From Protopterus annectens (taxonomy: Eukaryota; Chordata; Ceratodontiformes; Protopteridae), in the NCBI RefSeq assembly GCF_019279795.1, contig NC_056750.1, positions 824,272,312-824,336,311 of the forward strand: a DNA stretch of 64,000 nucleotides, read 5' to 3'. The translations under genes were made by a program, and so were the position numbers. The notes beneath the pieces were generated by a model, which had not been told where the DNA came from, did not search any database, and saw nothing but the letters and a program-made list of their open reading frames with translations. This document shows positions 23,694 through 34,505 of the stretch, piece by piece. The stretch's first letter is position 1; each line of letters opens with the position of its first letter.

Positions 23694-26687
23694 TATTAAG
23701 ATGTACAAGGTATTTGTAATGCAGTTTGGTGCATGAGTGTCAGCTTGAATAGGTATAGTGCCTATATTAAGGTGTACAAGGTATTTGTAATGCAGTTTGG
23801 TGCACGAGTGCCACCTTGTATAGGTATAGTGCCTATATTAAGATGTACAAGGTATTTGTAATGCAGTTTGGTGCATGAATGTCACCTTGTGTAGGTATAG
23901 TGCCTATATTAAGATGTACAAGGTATTTGTAATGCAGTTTGGTGCATGAGTGTCAGCTTGTATAGGTATAGTGCCTATATTAAGGTGTACAAGGTATGTG
24001 TAATGCAGTTTGGTGCATGAGTGTCAGCTTTTATAGGTATAGTGCCTATATTTAGGTGTACAAGGTATTTGTAATGCAGTTTGGTGCATGAGTGTCACCT
24101 TGTACAGGTATAGTGCCTATATTAAGGTGTACAAGGTATTTGTAATGCAGTTTGGTGCATGAGTGTCACCTTGTATAGGTATAGTGCCTATATTAAGGTG
24201 TACAAGGTATTTGTAATGCAGTTTGGTGCATGAGTGTCAGCTTGTATAGGTATAGTGCCTATATTAAGGTGTACAAGGTATTTGTAATGCAGTTTGGTGC
24301 ATGAGTGTCAGCTTGTATAGGTATAGTGCCTATATTAAGATGTACAAGGTATTTGTAATGCAGTTTGGTGCATGAGTGTCAGCTTGTATAGGTATAGTGC
24401 CTATATTAAGGTGTACAAGGTATGTGTAATGCAGTTTGGTGCATGAGTGTCAGCTTGTATAGGTATAGTGCCTATATTTAGGTGTACAAGGTATTTGTAA
24501 TGCAGTTTGGTGCATGAGTGTCACCTTGTACAGGTATAGTGCCTATATTAAGGTGTACAAGGTATTTGTAATGCAGTTTGGTGCATGAGTGTCACCTTGT
24601 ACAGGTATAGTGCCTATATTAAGATATACAAGGTATTTGTAATGCAGTCTGGTGCATGAGTGTCACCTTGTATATGTATAGTGCCTATATTAAGATGTAG
24701 AAGGTATTTGTAATGCAGTTTGGTGCATGAGTGCCACCTTGTACAGGTATAGTGCCTATATTAAGATGTACAAGGTATCTGTAATGCAGTTTGGTGCATG
24801 TGTGTCAGCTTGTATAGTTATAGTGCCTATATTAAGGTGTACAAGGTATTTGTAATGCAGTTTGGTGCATGAGTTTCACCTTGTATAGGTATAGTGCCTA
24901 TATTAAGGTGTACAAGGTATTTGTAATGCAGTTTGGTGCATGAGTGTCACCTTGTACAGGTATAGTGCCTATATTAAGGTGTAGAAGGTATTTGTAATGC
25001 AGTTTGGTGCATGAGTGTCACCTTGTACAGGTATAGTGCCTATATTAAGGTGTACAAGGTATTTGTAATGCAGTTTGGTGCATGAGTGTCAGCTTGTATA
25101 GGTATAGTGCCTATATTAGGATGTACAAGGCATTTGTAATGCAGTTTGGTGCATGAGTGTCACCTTGTATAGGTATCGTGCCTATATTAAGGTGTACAAG
25201 GTATTTGTAATGCAGTTTGGGGCATGAGTGTCACCTTGTATAGGTATAGTGCCTATGTTAAGGTGTACAAGGTATTTGTAATGCAGTTTGGTGCATGAGT
25301 GTCACCTTGTACAGGTATAGTGCCTATATTAAGATGTACAAGGTATTTGTAATGCAGTTTGGTGCATGAGTGTCACCTTGTGTAGGTATAGTGCCTATAT
25401 TAAGATGTACAAGGTATTTGTAATGCAGTTTGGTGCATGAGTGTCAGCTTGTATAGGTATAGTGCCTATATTAAGGTGTACAAGGTATTTGTAATGCAGT
25501 TTGGTGCATGAGTGTCACCTTGTATAGGTATAGTGCCTATATTAAGGTGTACAAGGTATTTGTAATGCAGTTTGGTGCATGAGTGTCACCTTGTATAGGT
25601 ATAGTGCCTATATTAAGGTGTACAAGGTATTTGTAATGCAGTTTGGTGCATGAGTGTCACCTTGTATAGGTATAGTGCCTATATTAAGATGTACAAGGTA
25701 TTTGTAATGCAGTTTGGTGCACGAGTGTCAGCTTGTACACATATAGTGCCTATATTAAGATGTACAAGGTATTTGTAATGCAGTTTGGTGCACAAGTGTC
25801 ACCTTGTATAGGTATAGTGCCTATATTAAGGTGTACAAGGTATTTGTAATGCAGTTTGGTGCATGAGTGTCAGCTTATATAGGTATAGTGCCTATATTAG
25901 GATGTACAAGGCATTTGTAATGCTGTTTGGTGCATGAGTGTCACCTTGTATAGGTATCGTGCCTATATTAAGGTGTACAAGGTATTTGTAATGCAGTTTG
26001 GTGCATGAGTGTCACCTTGTACAGGTATAGTGCCTATATTAAGATGTACAAGGTATTTGTAATGCAGTTTGGTGCATGAGTGTCAGCTTGTATAGGTATA
26101 GTGCCTATATTAATGTGTACAAGGTATTTGTAATGCAGTTTGGTGCACAAGTGTCATCTTGTACAGGTATAGTGCCCATATTAAGATGTACAAGGTATTT
26201 GTGATGCAGTTTGGTGCATGAGTGTCACCTTGTATAGGTATAGTGCCTATATTAAGGTGTACAAGGTATTTGTACTGCAGTTTGGTGCATGAGTGTCACC
26301 TTGTATAGGTATAGTGCCTATATTAAGGTGTACAAGGTATTTGTGCTGCAGTTTGGTGCATGAGTGTCACCTTGTATAGGTATAGTGCCTATATTAAGGT
26401 GTACAAGGTATTTGTAATGCAGTATGGTGCATGAGTGTCACCTTGTATAGGTATAGTTCCTATATTAAGGTGTACAGGGTATTTGTAATGCAGTTTGGTG
26501 CACGAGTGTCACCTTGTACAGGTATAGTGCCTATATTAAGATGTAGAAGGTATTTGTAATGCAGTTTGGTGCATGAGTTTCAGCTTGTACAGGTATAGTG
26601 CCTATATTAAGATGTACAAGGTATTTGTAATGCAGTTTGGTGCATGAGTGTCACCTTGTACAGGTATAGTGCCTATATTAAGATGTA
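23694..26687. repeat. 71-bp satellite, block 4 (about 42 units)
   Basis: The array resumes in phase after the LINE tail with the same post-LINE variants (CAGCTTGAATAGG, GTGCACGAG). It ends in ordinary sequence after AAGATGTATGG at 26,687. Units near the right edge are somewhat more varied (GTGCTGCAG, AGTATGGTGC), as is common at the edge of a satellite array. Confidence 0.96.
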
Positions 26688-27942
26688 TGGGTTATTGCAA
26701 TGTATTTTGGATGTTTTTTATATTATGACCAAGTTGTTTGTGTGTGACATTCTCAGTCTTTTTCTTGCTATTGTTAGAGTTCTGGACAGATTTAGAAAGT
26801 TAGGTGACCTCAAAGTTATTATCTTGTACAAACAGTGTATTGGTTAATCAGTATTCCTTCCCACAACTTTCATGGCCACCGCTATGCAAGTCAGGACAGC
26901 TCTGTATGCCCACCCTGTTTAAAAAGCACATCGTAGCATAGTGACATTATAGTGACATTTACATCATACACTCGTGCTTTTAGTAAGACTGTAGCTTTAT
27001 ATGGTTGAAATACATCAGTCTTTAAATGTGTTCCACATATCAATTCTATTTATGTTATGTAGATGTTTTTATCTCTCTTCTGCTTCAGTTGTCACTGCCC
27101 TTTCCTTTGAAATTATTTCCTGTTTGTTATTTTATTCCTATTTATTTTCTCATTTTGTACAGCAGCTGCCATGGTCTGTGGTTCCTCGGCCATCCCAGCC
27201 AGCTCTGACATTGGCCCAAACACTACCCTACCTGGTCTGCCTCCCTGGAGCCAGGTGTAGATAAATGAACTGGAGACCTGTTCTTGGTTTTTGTGGCTCC
27301 TGTTGTTTCTGGAGGGCTTACATTGCTTTGAGCCCACATGTCTTATGGTGAGACATAGTAGCTTTCATTATATTCTGAGAACTCTGTCATTTGTGCTTAT
27401 TTATCTTATTACCAAGAGATGGGCTACTCTATCAAGTTTGCAATCTTTTTGATTAAACTTGAAGTGGTCAGTTGCTAAAATATATATTTTTATTAATCTG
27501 TTGGGCTGCTTGTAGTTTTTGTTTTCTGTCTATACAAATGACTACACAGATGACTTTAGGCACTTTAACTTCAGCAATGATTTCTTTATAGAATCAAAGA
27601 TATACCAAAGTAAATATGCTCTCTTCCTTTAATAGCACATTTTACAATTATACTTGTTTTTATTATTTTAAGGGACTATAAAACATTCCTTTAAAATTAT
27701 TTTTTATATCTTATTGTTTTCAATTAAGGTTTGAACATTGTTCACTGAGCTATTTGATGGGGTCTTTATGAAGTACCCAAAGTGTTGGACCTTTTTAGCT
27801 TTAGTACCAGGGCCAGTGTTAGCATTTTGGGAGCCCCCAGCAAGTGTCAAGTTGGGGGCCCCCTAGGCACTTTCAGTGCAAGTATCACCCTGTCACTGCC
27901 ACCCTTCCTAAACAACTTTTTAGTTCAGGCTGCAAACTTCTA
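26688..27942. other. Unassigned AT-rich sequence
   Basis: I see no gene, RNA or recognisable transposon. Open frames are short (under 90 codons) with no known motif. A short GC-rich patch (GGGAGCCCCCAGC, then GGGGGCCCCC) lies at 27,830-27,865. Confidence 0.6.
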
Positions 27943-29060
27943 TCAGTAGTACACACAGAATGACCTGTAGCTTCAATGCCCTTTCATTCCACAGGCCTGT
28001 GCACCACATTATGTTGGCCCATCTCACAGAGGGAGTAGTACTCACAGAATGACCTGTATTTACAATGCCCTTACATTACAACAGGCCTGTGTGCCACACT
28101 ATGTTGGCTCATCTCACAGAGGCAGTAGTACACACCGAAAAACCTGTAGCTTCAGTGCTCTTACATTACACAGACCTGTGTACCCCACTATGTTAGCCCA
28201 TCTCGCAGAGGGAGTAGTACACACAGAATGACCTGTAGCTTCAATGCCCTTACATTACACAGGCCTGTGTACCACACTATGTTAGCCCATCTCACAAAGG
28301 GAGTAGTACACAAAGAATGACCTGCAGCTTCAATGCCCTTACATTACCTAGGCCTGTGTACCACACTATGTTGGCCCATCTCACAGAGGGAGTAGTACAC
28401 ACACAGAGAAATTTGTAGCTTCAGTGCTCTTTCATTACACAGGCCTGTGTACCACACTATATTGGCTCATCTCACAGAGTGAGTAGTACCCGCAGAATGA
28501 CCTGTAGCTTCAATGCCCTTACATTACCCAGGCCTGTGTACCACACTATGTTGGCCCATCTCATAGGGGCAGTAGTACACCCAGAATGACCTGTAGTTTC
28601 AATGCCCTTACATTACACAGGCCTGTGTACCACACTATATTGGCTCATCTCACAGAGTGAGTAGTACCCGCAGAATAACCTGTAGCTTCAATGCCCTTAC
28701 ATGATACAGGCCTGTGTACCACACTATGTTGGTCCATCTCACAGAGGGAGTAGTACACACAGAATGACCTGTAGCTTCAATGCCCTTACATTACCCAGGC
28801 CTGTGTACCACACTATGTTAGCCCATCTCACAGAGGGAGTAGTACACACAGAATGACTTGTAGCTACAATGCCCTTACATTACCCAGGCCTGTGTACCAC
28901 ACTATGTTGGCTCATCTCACAGAGGGAGTAGTACACACAGAATGACTTGTAGCTACAATGCCCTTACATTACACAGGCCTGTGTACCACACTATGTTGGC
29001 TCACCTCACAGAGGGAGTAGTACACACAGAATGACCTGTAGCTACAATAGTATTACATTA
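27943..29060. repeat. 89-bp minisatellite, left part (about 12 units)
   Basis: Head-to-tail units contain GAATGACCTGTAGCTTCAA, CCTTACATTACACAGGCC and GTACCACACTATGTTGGCCC. The period is 89-90 bp (GACCTGT at 27,962 and 28,051). The array is interrupted at 29,060 by the Penelope-like complex and continues for about two units after 34,353. Confidence 0.95.
29046..29060. repeat. Target-site duplication of the Penelope complex, left copy
   Basis: AATAGTATTACATTA here and AATAGTCTTACATTA at 34,353-34,367 flank the complex, differing at one of 15 bases. Confidence 0.75.
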
Positions 29061-29138
29061 CAAAAAAGCAGTACAAATGACAAAAACTGATAAAAAAAAC
29101 AGCAGAACGGCAATAATCTCCTTCTCGAAAATGTTATT

Positions 29139-29180
29139 GCATACGTGCTTTCGTTTAGACCAGTATCCAAACTTCTTCAG
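29139..29180 (-). ncRNA. Hammerhead-like ribozyme motif in the Penelope terminus
   Basis: Read on the minus strand: CTGAAGA, a 6-bp stem (GTTTGG with CTAAAC, one G-U pair), GAAA, then GCA-CGTA-TGC as a small hairpin. Hammerhead cores are CUGANGA and GAAA; hammerheads are known in Penelope termini. The cleavage-site side is not clearly formed. Confidence 0.5.
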
Positions 29181-29407
29181 ACATTGTTTTGCTGAATGCA
29201 AAGGTTTTTATACACAACCAATTAACTAATTAATTAGTATAAAACACATCATCAGCTTAATCAACACATGAAAATACAATAAAACATTAAAGCTATACAC
29301 TCTAAAAATCATCATCGTTAAAAATGATGGATTCAAATTCAATATATCCTAATAGTGAATCATTCAATACTAGGAAAAAACAAATAACTAAAACTACAAA
29401 GAACCAG

Positions 29408-29956
29408 TCAAAGGGCCAACACACCATTGTATCCATATTTTAAATACTTTTGGTGTTCAGGTGGCATTTCCCTATCTAATTGTTTAAGTTTCAAAGTGCA
29501 CATAATAGAAGCATACTCATTGAGGCCAGGGTATATGTGTGCAAACGTCAGAATTTGCCATAAAAGTTCATTTTCCTCTAGTTTTAATGCCCATGGCCAC
29601 CCTCTTTTATTATATAATTCCTGATGCAGAATAGTAAAAAGAAATCTATGAGTGGGGTAGTGCAATATATGCCTAGCCGAAGCATTTGTGGTAGTTCCTT
29701 TATTTATACGATAAATATGTTCAGATATTCTTTGTCTCACTTTCCTCTCCGTTTTCCCTATGTAAAAGGACTGACATTGTTGACATAATGCAGCGTAAAC
29801 AATACCCTTGGACTCACAGTTAAATTTCCTGCTTATACGATATTCAATGTCTGTGATGTTAATTTTGCTGCCAATAAGTATATATTGACATTGATGGCAT
29901 CGTCCACACTTGGACATGCCTGTATTCTTTATTCTAGCCTTATTTTGTAATTCCAA
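29408..29956 (-). pseudogene. Penelope GIY-YIG endonuclease domain (minus copy)
   Basis: The 182-residue frame has an N-terminal Cys motif (SKCGRCHQCQYI) and then the GIY-YIG nuclease: KGIVYAALCQQCQSFYIGKT with R and E further on (RKVRQRISEH). In Penelope-like elements this C-terminal domain nicks target DNA. The frame's Met lies inside the linker, not at a true start; related coding sequence (TYRSGQNLKDF) continues upstream as far as an inserted SINE. It looks almost the same as the copy at 33,483-34,031. Confidence 0.92.
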
Positions 29957-30025
29957 AAAGTCTTTTAAATTCTGTCCACTTCTATATGTTATCTGTGGCA
30001 GTTTTTCAAACTTTTTGTTAATATT

Positions 30026-30160
30026 GGGAGGGTTGGCCTAATGGTTAAGGTGTTTGCCTTACAAACACAAGGTGCAAGGTTTGAGCCTCACAAGGTATAA
30101 TTGGCTAGGCTTAAAATGGCTCACAAGGGCATTTAGCCTAGTACTATCCTATGAACCTAT
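30026..30160 (+). mobile_element. tRNA-derived SINE with family 1 LINE tail
   Basis: The 135-bp element begins GGGAGGGTTGGCCTAATGG (A-box-like region) and has GGTTTGAGCCTC (B-box-like), so RNA polymerase III transcription is likely. Its 3' half, GGCTAGGCTTAAAATGG and then TAGCCTAGTACTATCC with CCTATGAACCTAT, matches the 3' end of the family 1 LINE. It sits inside Penelope coding sequence, between the RT and the GIY-YIG linker. The same SINE is at the same site in the inverted piece at 33.3 kb. Confidence 0.88.
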
Positions 30161-30315
30161 ATGCATATCTTCTGTCACTAAGGCCTAATTCTTATATAGA
30201 ATACTTGAAACAAGTTTTGCATCCTTAGAATATGCTGTAATAAATATAGGGCCTATAGTGTCCAGTTTATTATTGATATGCATATTTGTGCAAGTGTTAT
30301 TATCTAAATTATCAG

Positions 30316-31152
30316 TTATGGTATAATAACATTTATATAAAATGGGTTAAAGTGCCCAATATTTCTTTTAGATGCTACTTCTCTATATGTTTGATCGAAT
30401 AAGCTTATTGAGTATCCCCTGCTGTTAAACATGACTCTGAGTAGGCTACATTCTGCATGAAAATGATCCTCCAGAGGTATCATCCTTGATGCCCTTACTA
30501 ACTGGCCTTTCATAACTGCCTTCTTCTGATGGAAGGAATGACTACTGGAGAAATGCAAAAAAGTGTTAGAATAGGTGGGTTTCCTATATATAACTGTTCT
30601 AAATCTGTTATGAATCCTATCTTTAGATATTAAGACATTTAGATAATTGATGGCTTCTGTTTCAAATTGGAAGGTGAAATAAAAAAAAATGGTGAATGTT
30701 TTGATTTTGTCAATAAAAGGTGGAACAGAAATAGCATCTCCTTTCCAAATAAAGAACATGTCATCCTGGTATCTAGTGTACCAGGCCGTATGTTCCTGAA
30801 AAATTTGATCTTTGAATAAGAATTCATGCTTCCAGTAGGCTAGCATACAATTAGCAAAACTCCCACCACAAGGTGCGCCCATGGCGACACCTGATGTTTG
30901 TTTATATACTTGACCATTAAACAGCATGAAATTATTGTGAACGACCAACTGTAAGAGCATTTCTAGGACATAGACTTCATTGTTCTGTATACCTTTAATA
31001 GTGAGTAAATTTCTAACCCAGTTGATGCCCTGGTTCTGTGGGGTAATGGTATATAGATCTTTAATATCAACCATTAAAAAATTATAATTAACATTAAATT
31101 CCAATTTATTCATTCCATACAAAAATCCCCATGAATCCAGGCAACTATGCAC
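30316..31152 (-). pseudogene. Penelope reverse transcriptase domain (minus copy)
   Basis: The 278-residue frame contains FLMVDIKDLYTITPQNQGI (first catalytic Asp), GVAMGAPCGGSFANCMLAYW and RYQDDMFFIW (QDD box in place of the commoner Penelope DD context), then INYLNVLIS and RKPTYSNTFLHFSSSH. This order is typical of Penelope-like RTs, which are related to telomerase. It ends at FNPFYINVIIP; related coding sequence goes on further left toward the SINE. Confidence 0.92.
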
Positions 31153-31184
31153 CTCACTTTTAATAATCGTTTTTAATTTGCTTT

Positions 31185-31432
31185 CAACGTATTAAGCACA
31201 AGCATATACAATTGATCCCCGTCCATCAACAATTGGTCAAAAAGGTGGGTTGGATATGTTTTTGTGTATTTTGGGAGAACCGAATATGATGGGTATTTTT
31301 GGTGCTGCCAACGTATTAAGCACAAGCATATACAATTGATCCCCGTCCATCAACAATTGGTCAAAAAGGTGGGTTGGATATGTTTTTGTGTATTTTGGGA
31401 GAACCGAATATGATGGGTATTTTTGGTGCTGC
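31185..31432. repeat. Direct 124-bp duplication within the Penelope element
   Basis: The segment starting CAACGTATTAAGCAC at 31,185 is repeated at 31,309, a period of 124 bp, with no difference that I noticed. It looks like a recent local duplication within the element. Confidence 0.85.
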
Positions 31433-32317
31433 CATGGTTAAATAATGTAGCATATCCAAACCAATACTTCCTTCCAAAAACAAATCATTTATAATATTCT
31501 GTATTTGCTTATAGGCAGTGTTTACTTCATTGGTACTAGTTAAACAATAACAGTCATCGTCTAAAACACTAAGCATTTTCTGTGTGTAATCATGCTCGTG
31601 CATGAATATAAGCCCTCCACCCTTGTCAGGTTTCATTACTTTAATTTTGTGTAACTTCAGGGATACTAAAAAGTATAATTCATCAGAGGTTATGTTACCA
31701 TTAACTTTTTTAACATTATTTCTGCATAAACCAGTCTTCAAGTCCATTTCACAGATACGTTCAAACAGTGCTATAGTAGAATGGAATGGTGGGTTAAACA
31801 GGCTAGAGACTTTTAAGTCATGGGTTAAACCAGGAGTATTGCCCATAAGAACTGATAGATTTAATTTCTGGGCAAATATCTTCAAGTCCAGGATTGTTTT
31901 TGCTAAATCAGCCCTTTTGTCAGGAACAAATGATAATCCTTTAGATAACAAGTCAACAAAATGTGTATCCAAACAAAACTCTGTATAATTAAACACCTTA
32001 AAATCACCTTGGGTACTTGGTATGATTATTGGATTTCTAAGCGAGCCATAAACTACCTCATTCAGCGGTTCTGTTCTTTCACTGTTGTTGTCCTTGCCGC
32101 CTGATATTCTGTTGTGGTAATGTAGATTTTGGCAAGCACTTTGAAAATCCTGGCCGTTAACTTCGTTCAATATATGGCCTGACGCTTGCTGAGAATCGTC
32201 ACCATTCTGAATTCTCTCACTTCTTCTCAACTGTTCTTCTTGTGTGAATAAAGACTGTGAGGAGACAGTACCACCATTTGCTATAATAAAACTCCACAAA
32301 AGCAGTACAAATGACAA
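31361..32317 (-). pseudogene. Penelope ORF N-terminal region (minus copy)
   Basis: The 318-residue frame lies upstream of the RT. It includes DTHFVDLLSKGLSFVPDKR and NLSVLMGNTPGL, then VMKPDKGGGLIFMHEHDY, AAPKIPIIFGSPKIHKN and NPPF. The PDKGGG and P-x-IYGLPKIHK-type motifs are standard N-terminal landmarks of Penelope-like RT proteins. The first 20 or so residues overlap the adjoining terminal repeat and may not belong to the original protein. Confidence 0.88.
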
Positions 32318-32924
32318 AAACTGTTAAAAACAAACAAAAACAGCAGAACGGCAATACTCTCCTTCTCAAAAATGTTATTGTGTAAGTGCTTTCGTTTAGA
32401 CCAGTATCCAAACTTCTTCAGACATTGTTTCTGGATGTAAAGGTTTTTATACACAACCAATTAACTAATTAATTAGTATAAGACACATCAGCTCAATCAA
32501 CTCATGGAAATACAATAAAACATTAAAGCTATACACTCTAAAAAATCATCATCATTAAAAATGATGGATTCAAATTCAATATATCCTAATAGTGAATCAT
32601 TCAATACTAGGAAAAAACAAATAACTAAAACTACAAAGAACCAATCAAACAACCAGCACACCATTGTATCCATATTTTATATACTTTTGGTGTTCAGGTG
32701 GCATTTACCTATCTAATTGTTTAAGTTTCAAAGTGCACATAATAGAAGCATACTCATTGAGGCCAGGGTATATGTGTGCAAACGTCCGAATTTGCCATAA
32801 AAGTTCATTTTCTTCTAGTTTTAATGTCCATGGTCCCCCTCTTTTATTATATAATTCCTGATGCAGAATAGTAAAAAGAAATCTATGAGTGGGGTATTGC
32901 AACATATGCCTAGCCAAAGAAGGC
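32298..32924 (-). mobile_element. Second Penelope 3'-terminal piece (pLTR-like)
   Basis: This repeats 29,061 to about 29,690 in the same orientation: terminal region, hammerhead-like motif, (AATT)n-rich 3' UTR and the last 70 or so residues of the GIY-YIG domain (coding part 32,705-32,917). It ends at an abrupt switch to plus-strand Penelope sequence after GCCTAGCCAAAG. Confidence 0.85.
32379..32420 (-). ncRNA. Hammerhead-like motif, second Penelope terminus
   Basis: It has the same CTGAAGA, 6-bp stem and GAAA order as the copy at 29,139-29,180. The small third hairpin is not conserved here (GCACTTACAC), so this copy is less convincing. Confidence 0.35.
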
Positions 32925-33126
32925 AGTTATGAAAGGCCAGTTAGTAAGGGCATCAAGGATGATATCTCTGGAGGATGATTTTCATGCAGAATGTAGCCTA
33001 CTCAGAGTCATGTTTAACAGCAGGGGATACCCACTAAGCTTATTCGATCAAACATATAGAGAAGTAGCATCTAAAAGAAATATTGGGCACTTTAACCCAT
33101 TTTATCTAAAGGTTATTATACCATAA
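32925..33126 (+). pseudogene. Penelope RT C-terminal fragment (plus copy)
   Basis: It encodes KGQLVRASRMISLEDDFHAEC to FNPFYLKVIIP and looks almost the same as the end of the RT frame at 30,316-30,530 on the other strand. It marks the 5' truncation point of the inverted piece. Confidence 0.85.
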
Positions 33127-33278
33127 CTGATAATTTAGATAACACTTGCACAAATATGCATATCAATAATAAACTGGACACTATAGGCCCTATATTTATT
33201 ACAACATATTCTAAGGATACAAAGCTCATTTCAAGTATTCTGTAAAAGAATTGGACCTTAATGACAGAAGATATGCAT

Positions 33279-33413
33279 ATAGGTTCATAGGTTAGTACTA
33301 GGCTAACTGCCCTTGCGAGCCATTTTAAGCCTAGCAAGTTATCCCTTGTGAGACTCAAACCCTGCACTTTGTGTTTGTAAGGCAAACACCTTAACCATTA
33401 GGCCAACCCTCCC
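33279..33413 (-). mobile_element. tRNA-derived SINE, copy in the inverted Penelope piece
   Basis: Same SINE as at 30,026-30,160, at the same position relative to Penelope coding sequence (flanks GAAGATATGCAT and AATATTAACAAAAAG). The SINE therefore entered a Penelope copy before the two pieces diverged. B-box-like region GGGTTTGAGTCTC; tail AACCTATGAACCTAT. Confidence 0.88.
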
Positions 33414-33482
33414 AATATTAACAAAAAGTATGAAAAACTGCCACAGATAACATATAGAAGTGGACAGAATTTAAAAGACTTT

Positions 33483-34031
33483 TTGGAATTACAAAATAAG
33501 GCTAGAATAAAGAATACAGGCATGTCCAAGTGTGGACGATGCCATCAATGTCAATATATACTTATTGACAGCAAAATTAACATCACAGACATTGAATATC
33601 GTATAAGCAGGAAATTTAACTGTGAGTCCAAGGGTATTGTTTACGCTGCATTATGTCAACAATGTCAGTCCTTTTATATAGGGAAAACGGAGAGAACAGT
33701 GAGACAAAGAAAATCTGAACATATTTATCGTATAAATAAAGGAACTACCACAAATGCTTCGGCTAGGCATATATTGCAATACCCCACTCATAGATTTCTT
33801 TTTACTATTCTGCATCAGGAATTATATAATAAAAGAGGGTGGCCATGGGCATTAAAACTAGAGGAAAATGAACTTTTATGGCAAATTCGGACGTTTGCAC
33901 ACATATACCCTGGCCTCAATGAGTATGCTTCTATTATGTGCACTTTGAAACTTAAACAATTAGATAGGGAAATGCCACCTGAACACCAAAAGTATTTAAA
34001 ATATGGATACAATGGTGTGTTGGCCCTTTGA
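33483..34031 (+). pseudogene. Penelope GIY-YIG endonuclease domain (plus copy)
   Basis: The 182-residue frame parallels 29,408-29,956 with about five differences. It has KCGRCHQCQYI, then KGIVYAALCQQCQSFYIGKT, RTVRQRKSEH and a C-terminus ending NGVLAL. The near identity points to a recent duplication or a shared recent source. Confidence 0.92.
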
Positions 34032-34258
34032 CTGGTTCTTTGTAGTTTTAGTTATTTGTTTTTTCCTAGTATTGAATGATTCACTATTAGGATATATTGA
34101 ATACGAATCCATCATTTTTAACAATGATGATTTTTAGAGTGTATAGCTTTAATGTTTTATTGTATTTTCATGTGTTGATTAAGCTGATAATGTGTTTTAT
34201 ACTAATTAATTAGTTAATTGGTTGTGTATAAAAACCTTTGCATTCAGCAAAACAATGT

Positions 34259-34300
34259 CTGAAGAAGTTTGGATACTGGCCTAAACGAAAGCGCTTACGC
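34259..34300 (+). ncRNA. Hammerhead-like ribozyme motif, Penelope plus copy
   Basis: CTGAAGA at 34,259, stem GTTTGG with CTAAAC, GAAA at 34,287, then GCG-CTTA-CGC. The third hairpin keeps pairing with different bases from the minus copy (GCA-TGC), which looks like compensating change. Confidence 0.5.
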
Positions 34301-34352
34301 AATAACATTTTCGAGAAGGAGAGTATTGCCGTTCTGCTGTTTTTTTGTTTTT

Positions 34353-34505
34353 AATAGTCTTACATTAAAGCAGGCCTGTGTACCACATTAAGTTGGACCA
34401 TCTCCCAGTGGCAGTAGTACATACAGACTGACCTGTAGTTACAATATTCTTACATTACAGCAGGCCTATGTGTCACACTGTGTTGGCCCATCTCACAAAG
34501 GGACA
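34353..34505. repeat. 89-bp minisatellite, right remnant and target duplication
   Basis: About 1.7 diverged units of the 89-bp repeat (CAGGCCTGTGTACCACATT, CAGGCCTATGTGTCACACT). It begins with the right copy of the 15-bp target duplication (34,353-34,367). Confidence 0.88.

Larger units (their letters stand above)
29061..34352. mobile_element. Penelope-like element complex with inverted second copy
   Basis: There are three pieces. A minus-strand element (29,061 to about 32,297) holds RT and GIY-YIG coding regions and a 3' end. A second minus-strand terminal piece (about 32,298-32,924) repeats that 3' end and the last part of the endonuclease. A plus-strand piece (about 32,925-34,352) has the RT C-terminus, endonuclease and 3' end. 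Penelope elements are known for such partial tandem and inverted ends. The pieces look nearly identical, and both main pieces carry the same SINE at the same site. The 15-bp duplication around the whole suggests one insertion event. No uninterrupted coding frame remains. Confidence 0.88.

Noticed and set aside
27001-27264. Hydrophobic 87-codon frame as a membrane protein
   Set aside because: AT-rich sequence with no motif, no homologous pattern and overlapping alternative frames.
27830-27870. GC-rich inverted patch (GGGAGCCCCC, GGGGGCCCCC) as a regulatory hairpin
   Set aside because: Too short and isolated to support a function.
30026-30160. Functional tRNA gene
   Set aside because: A and B box-like sequences are present but the cloverleaf is not complete and a LINE tail follows; it is a SINE.
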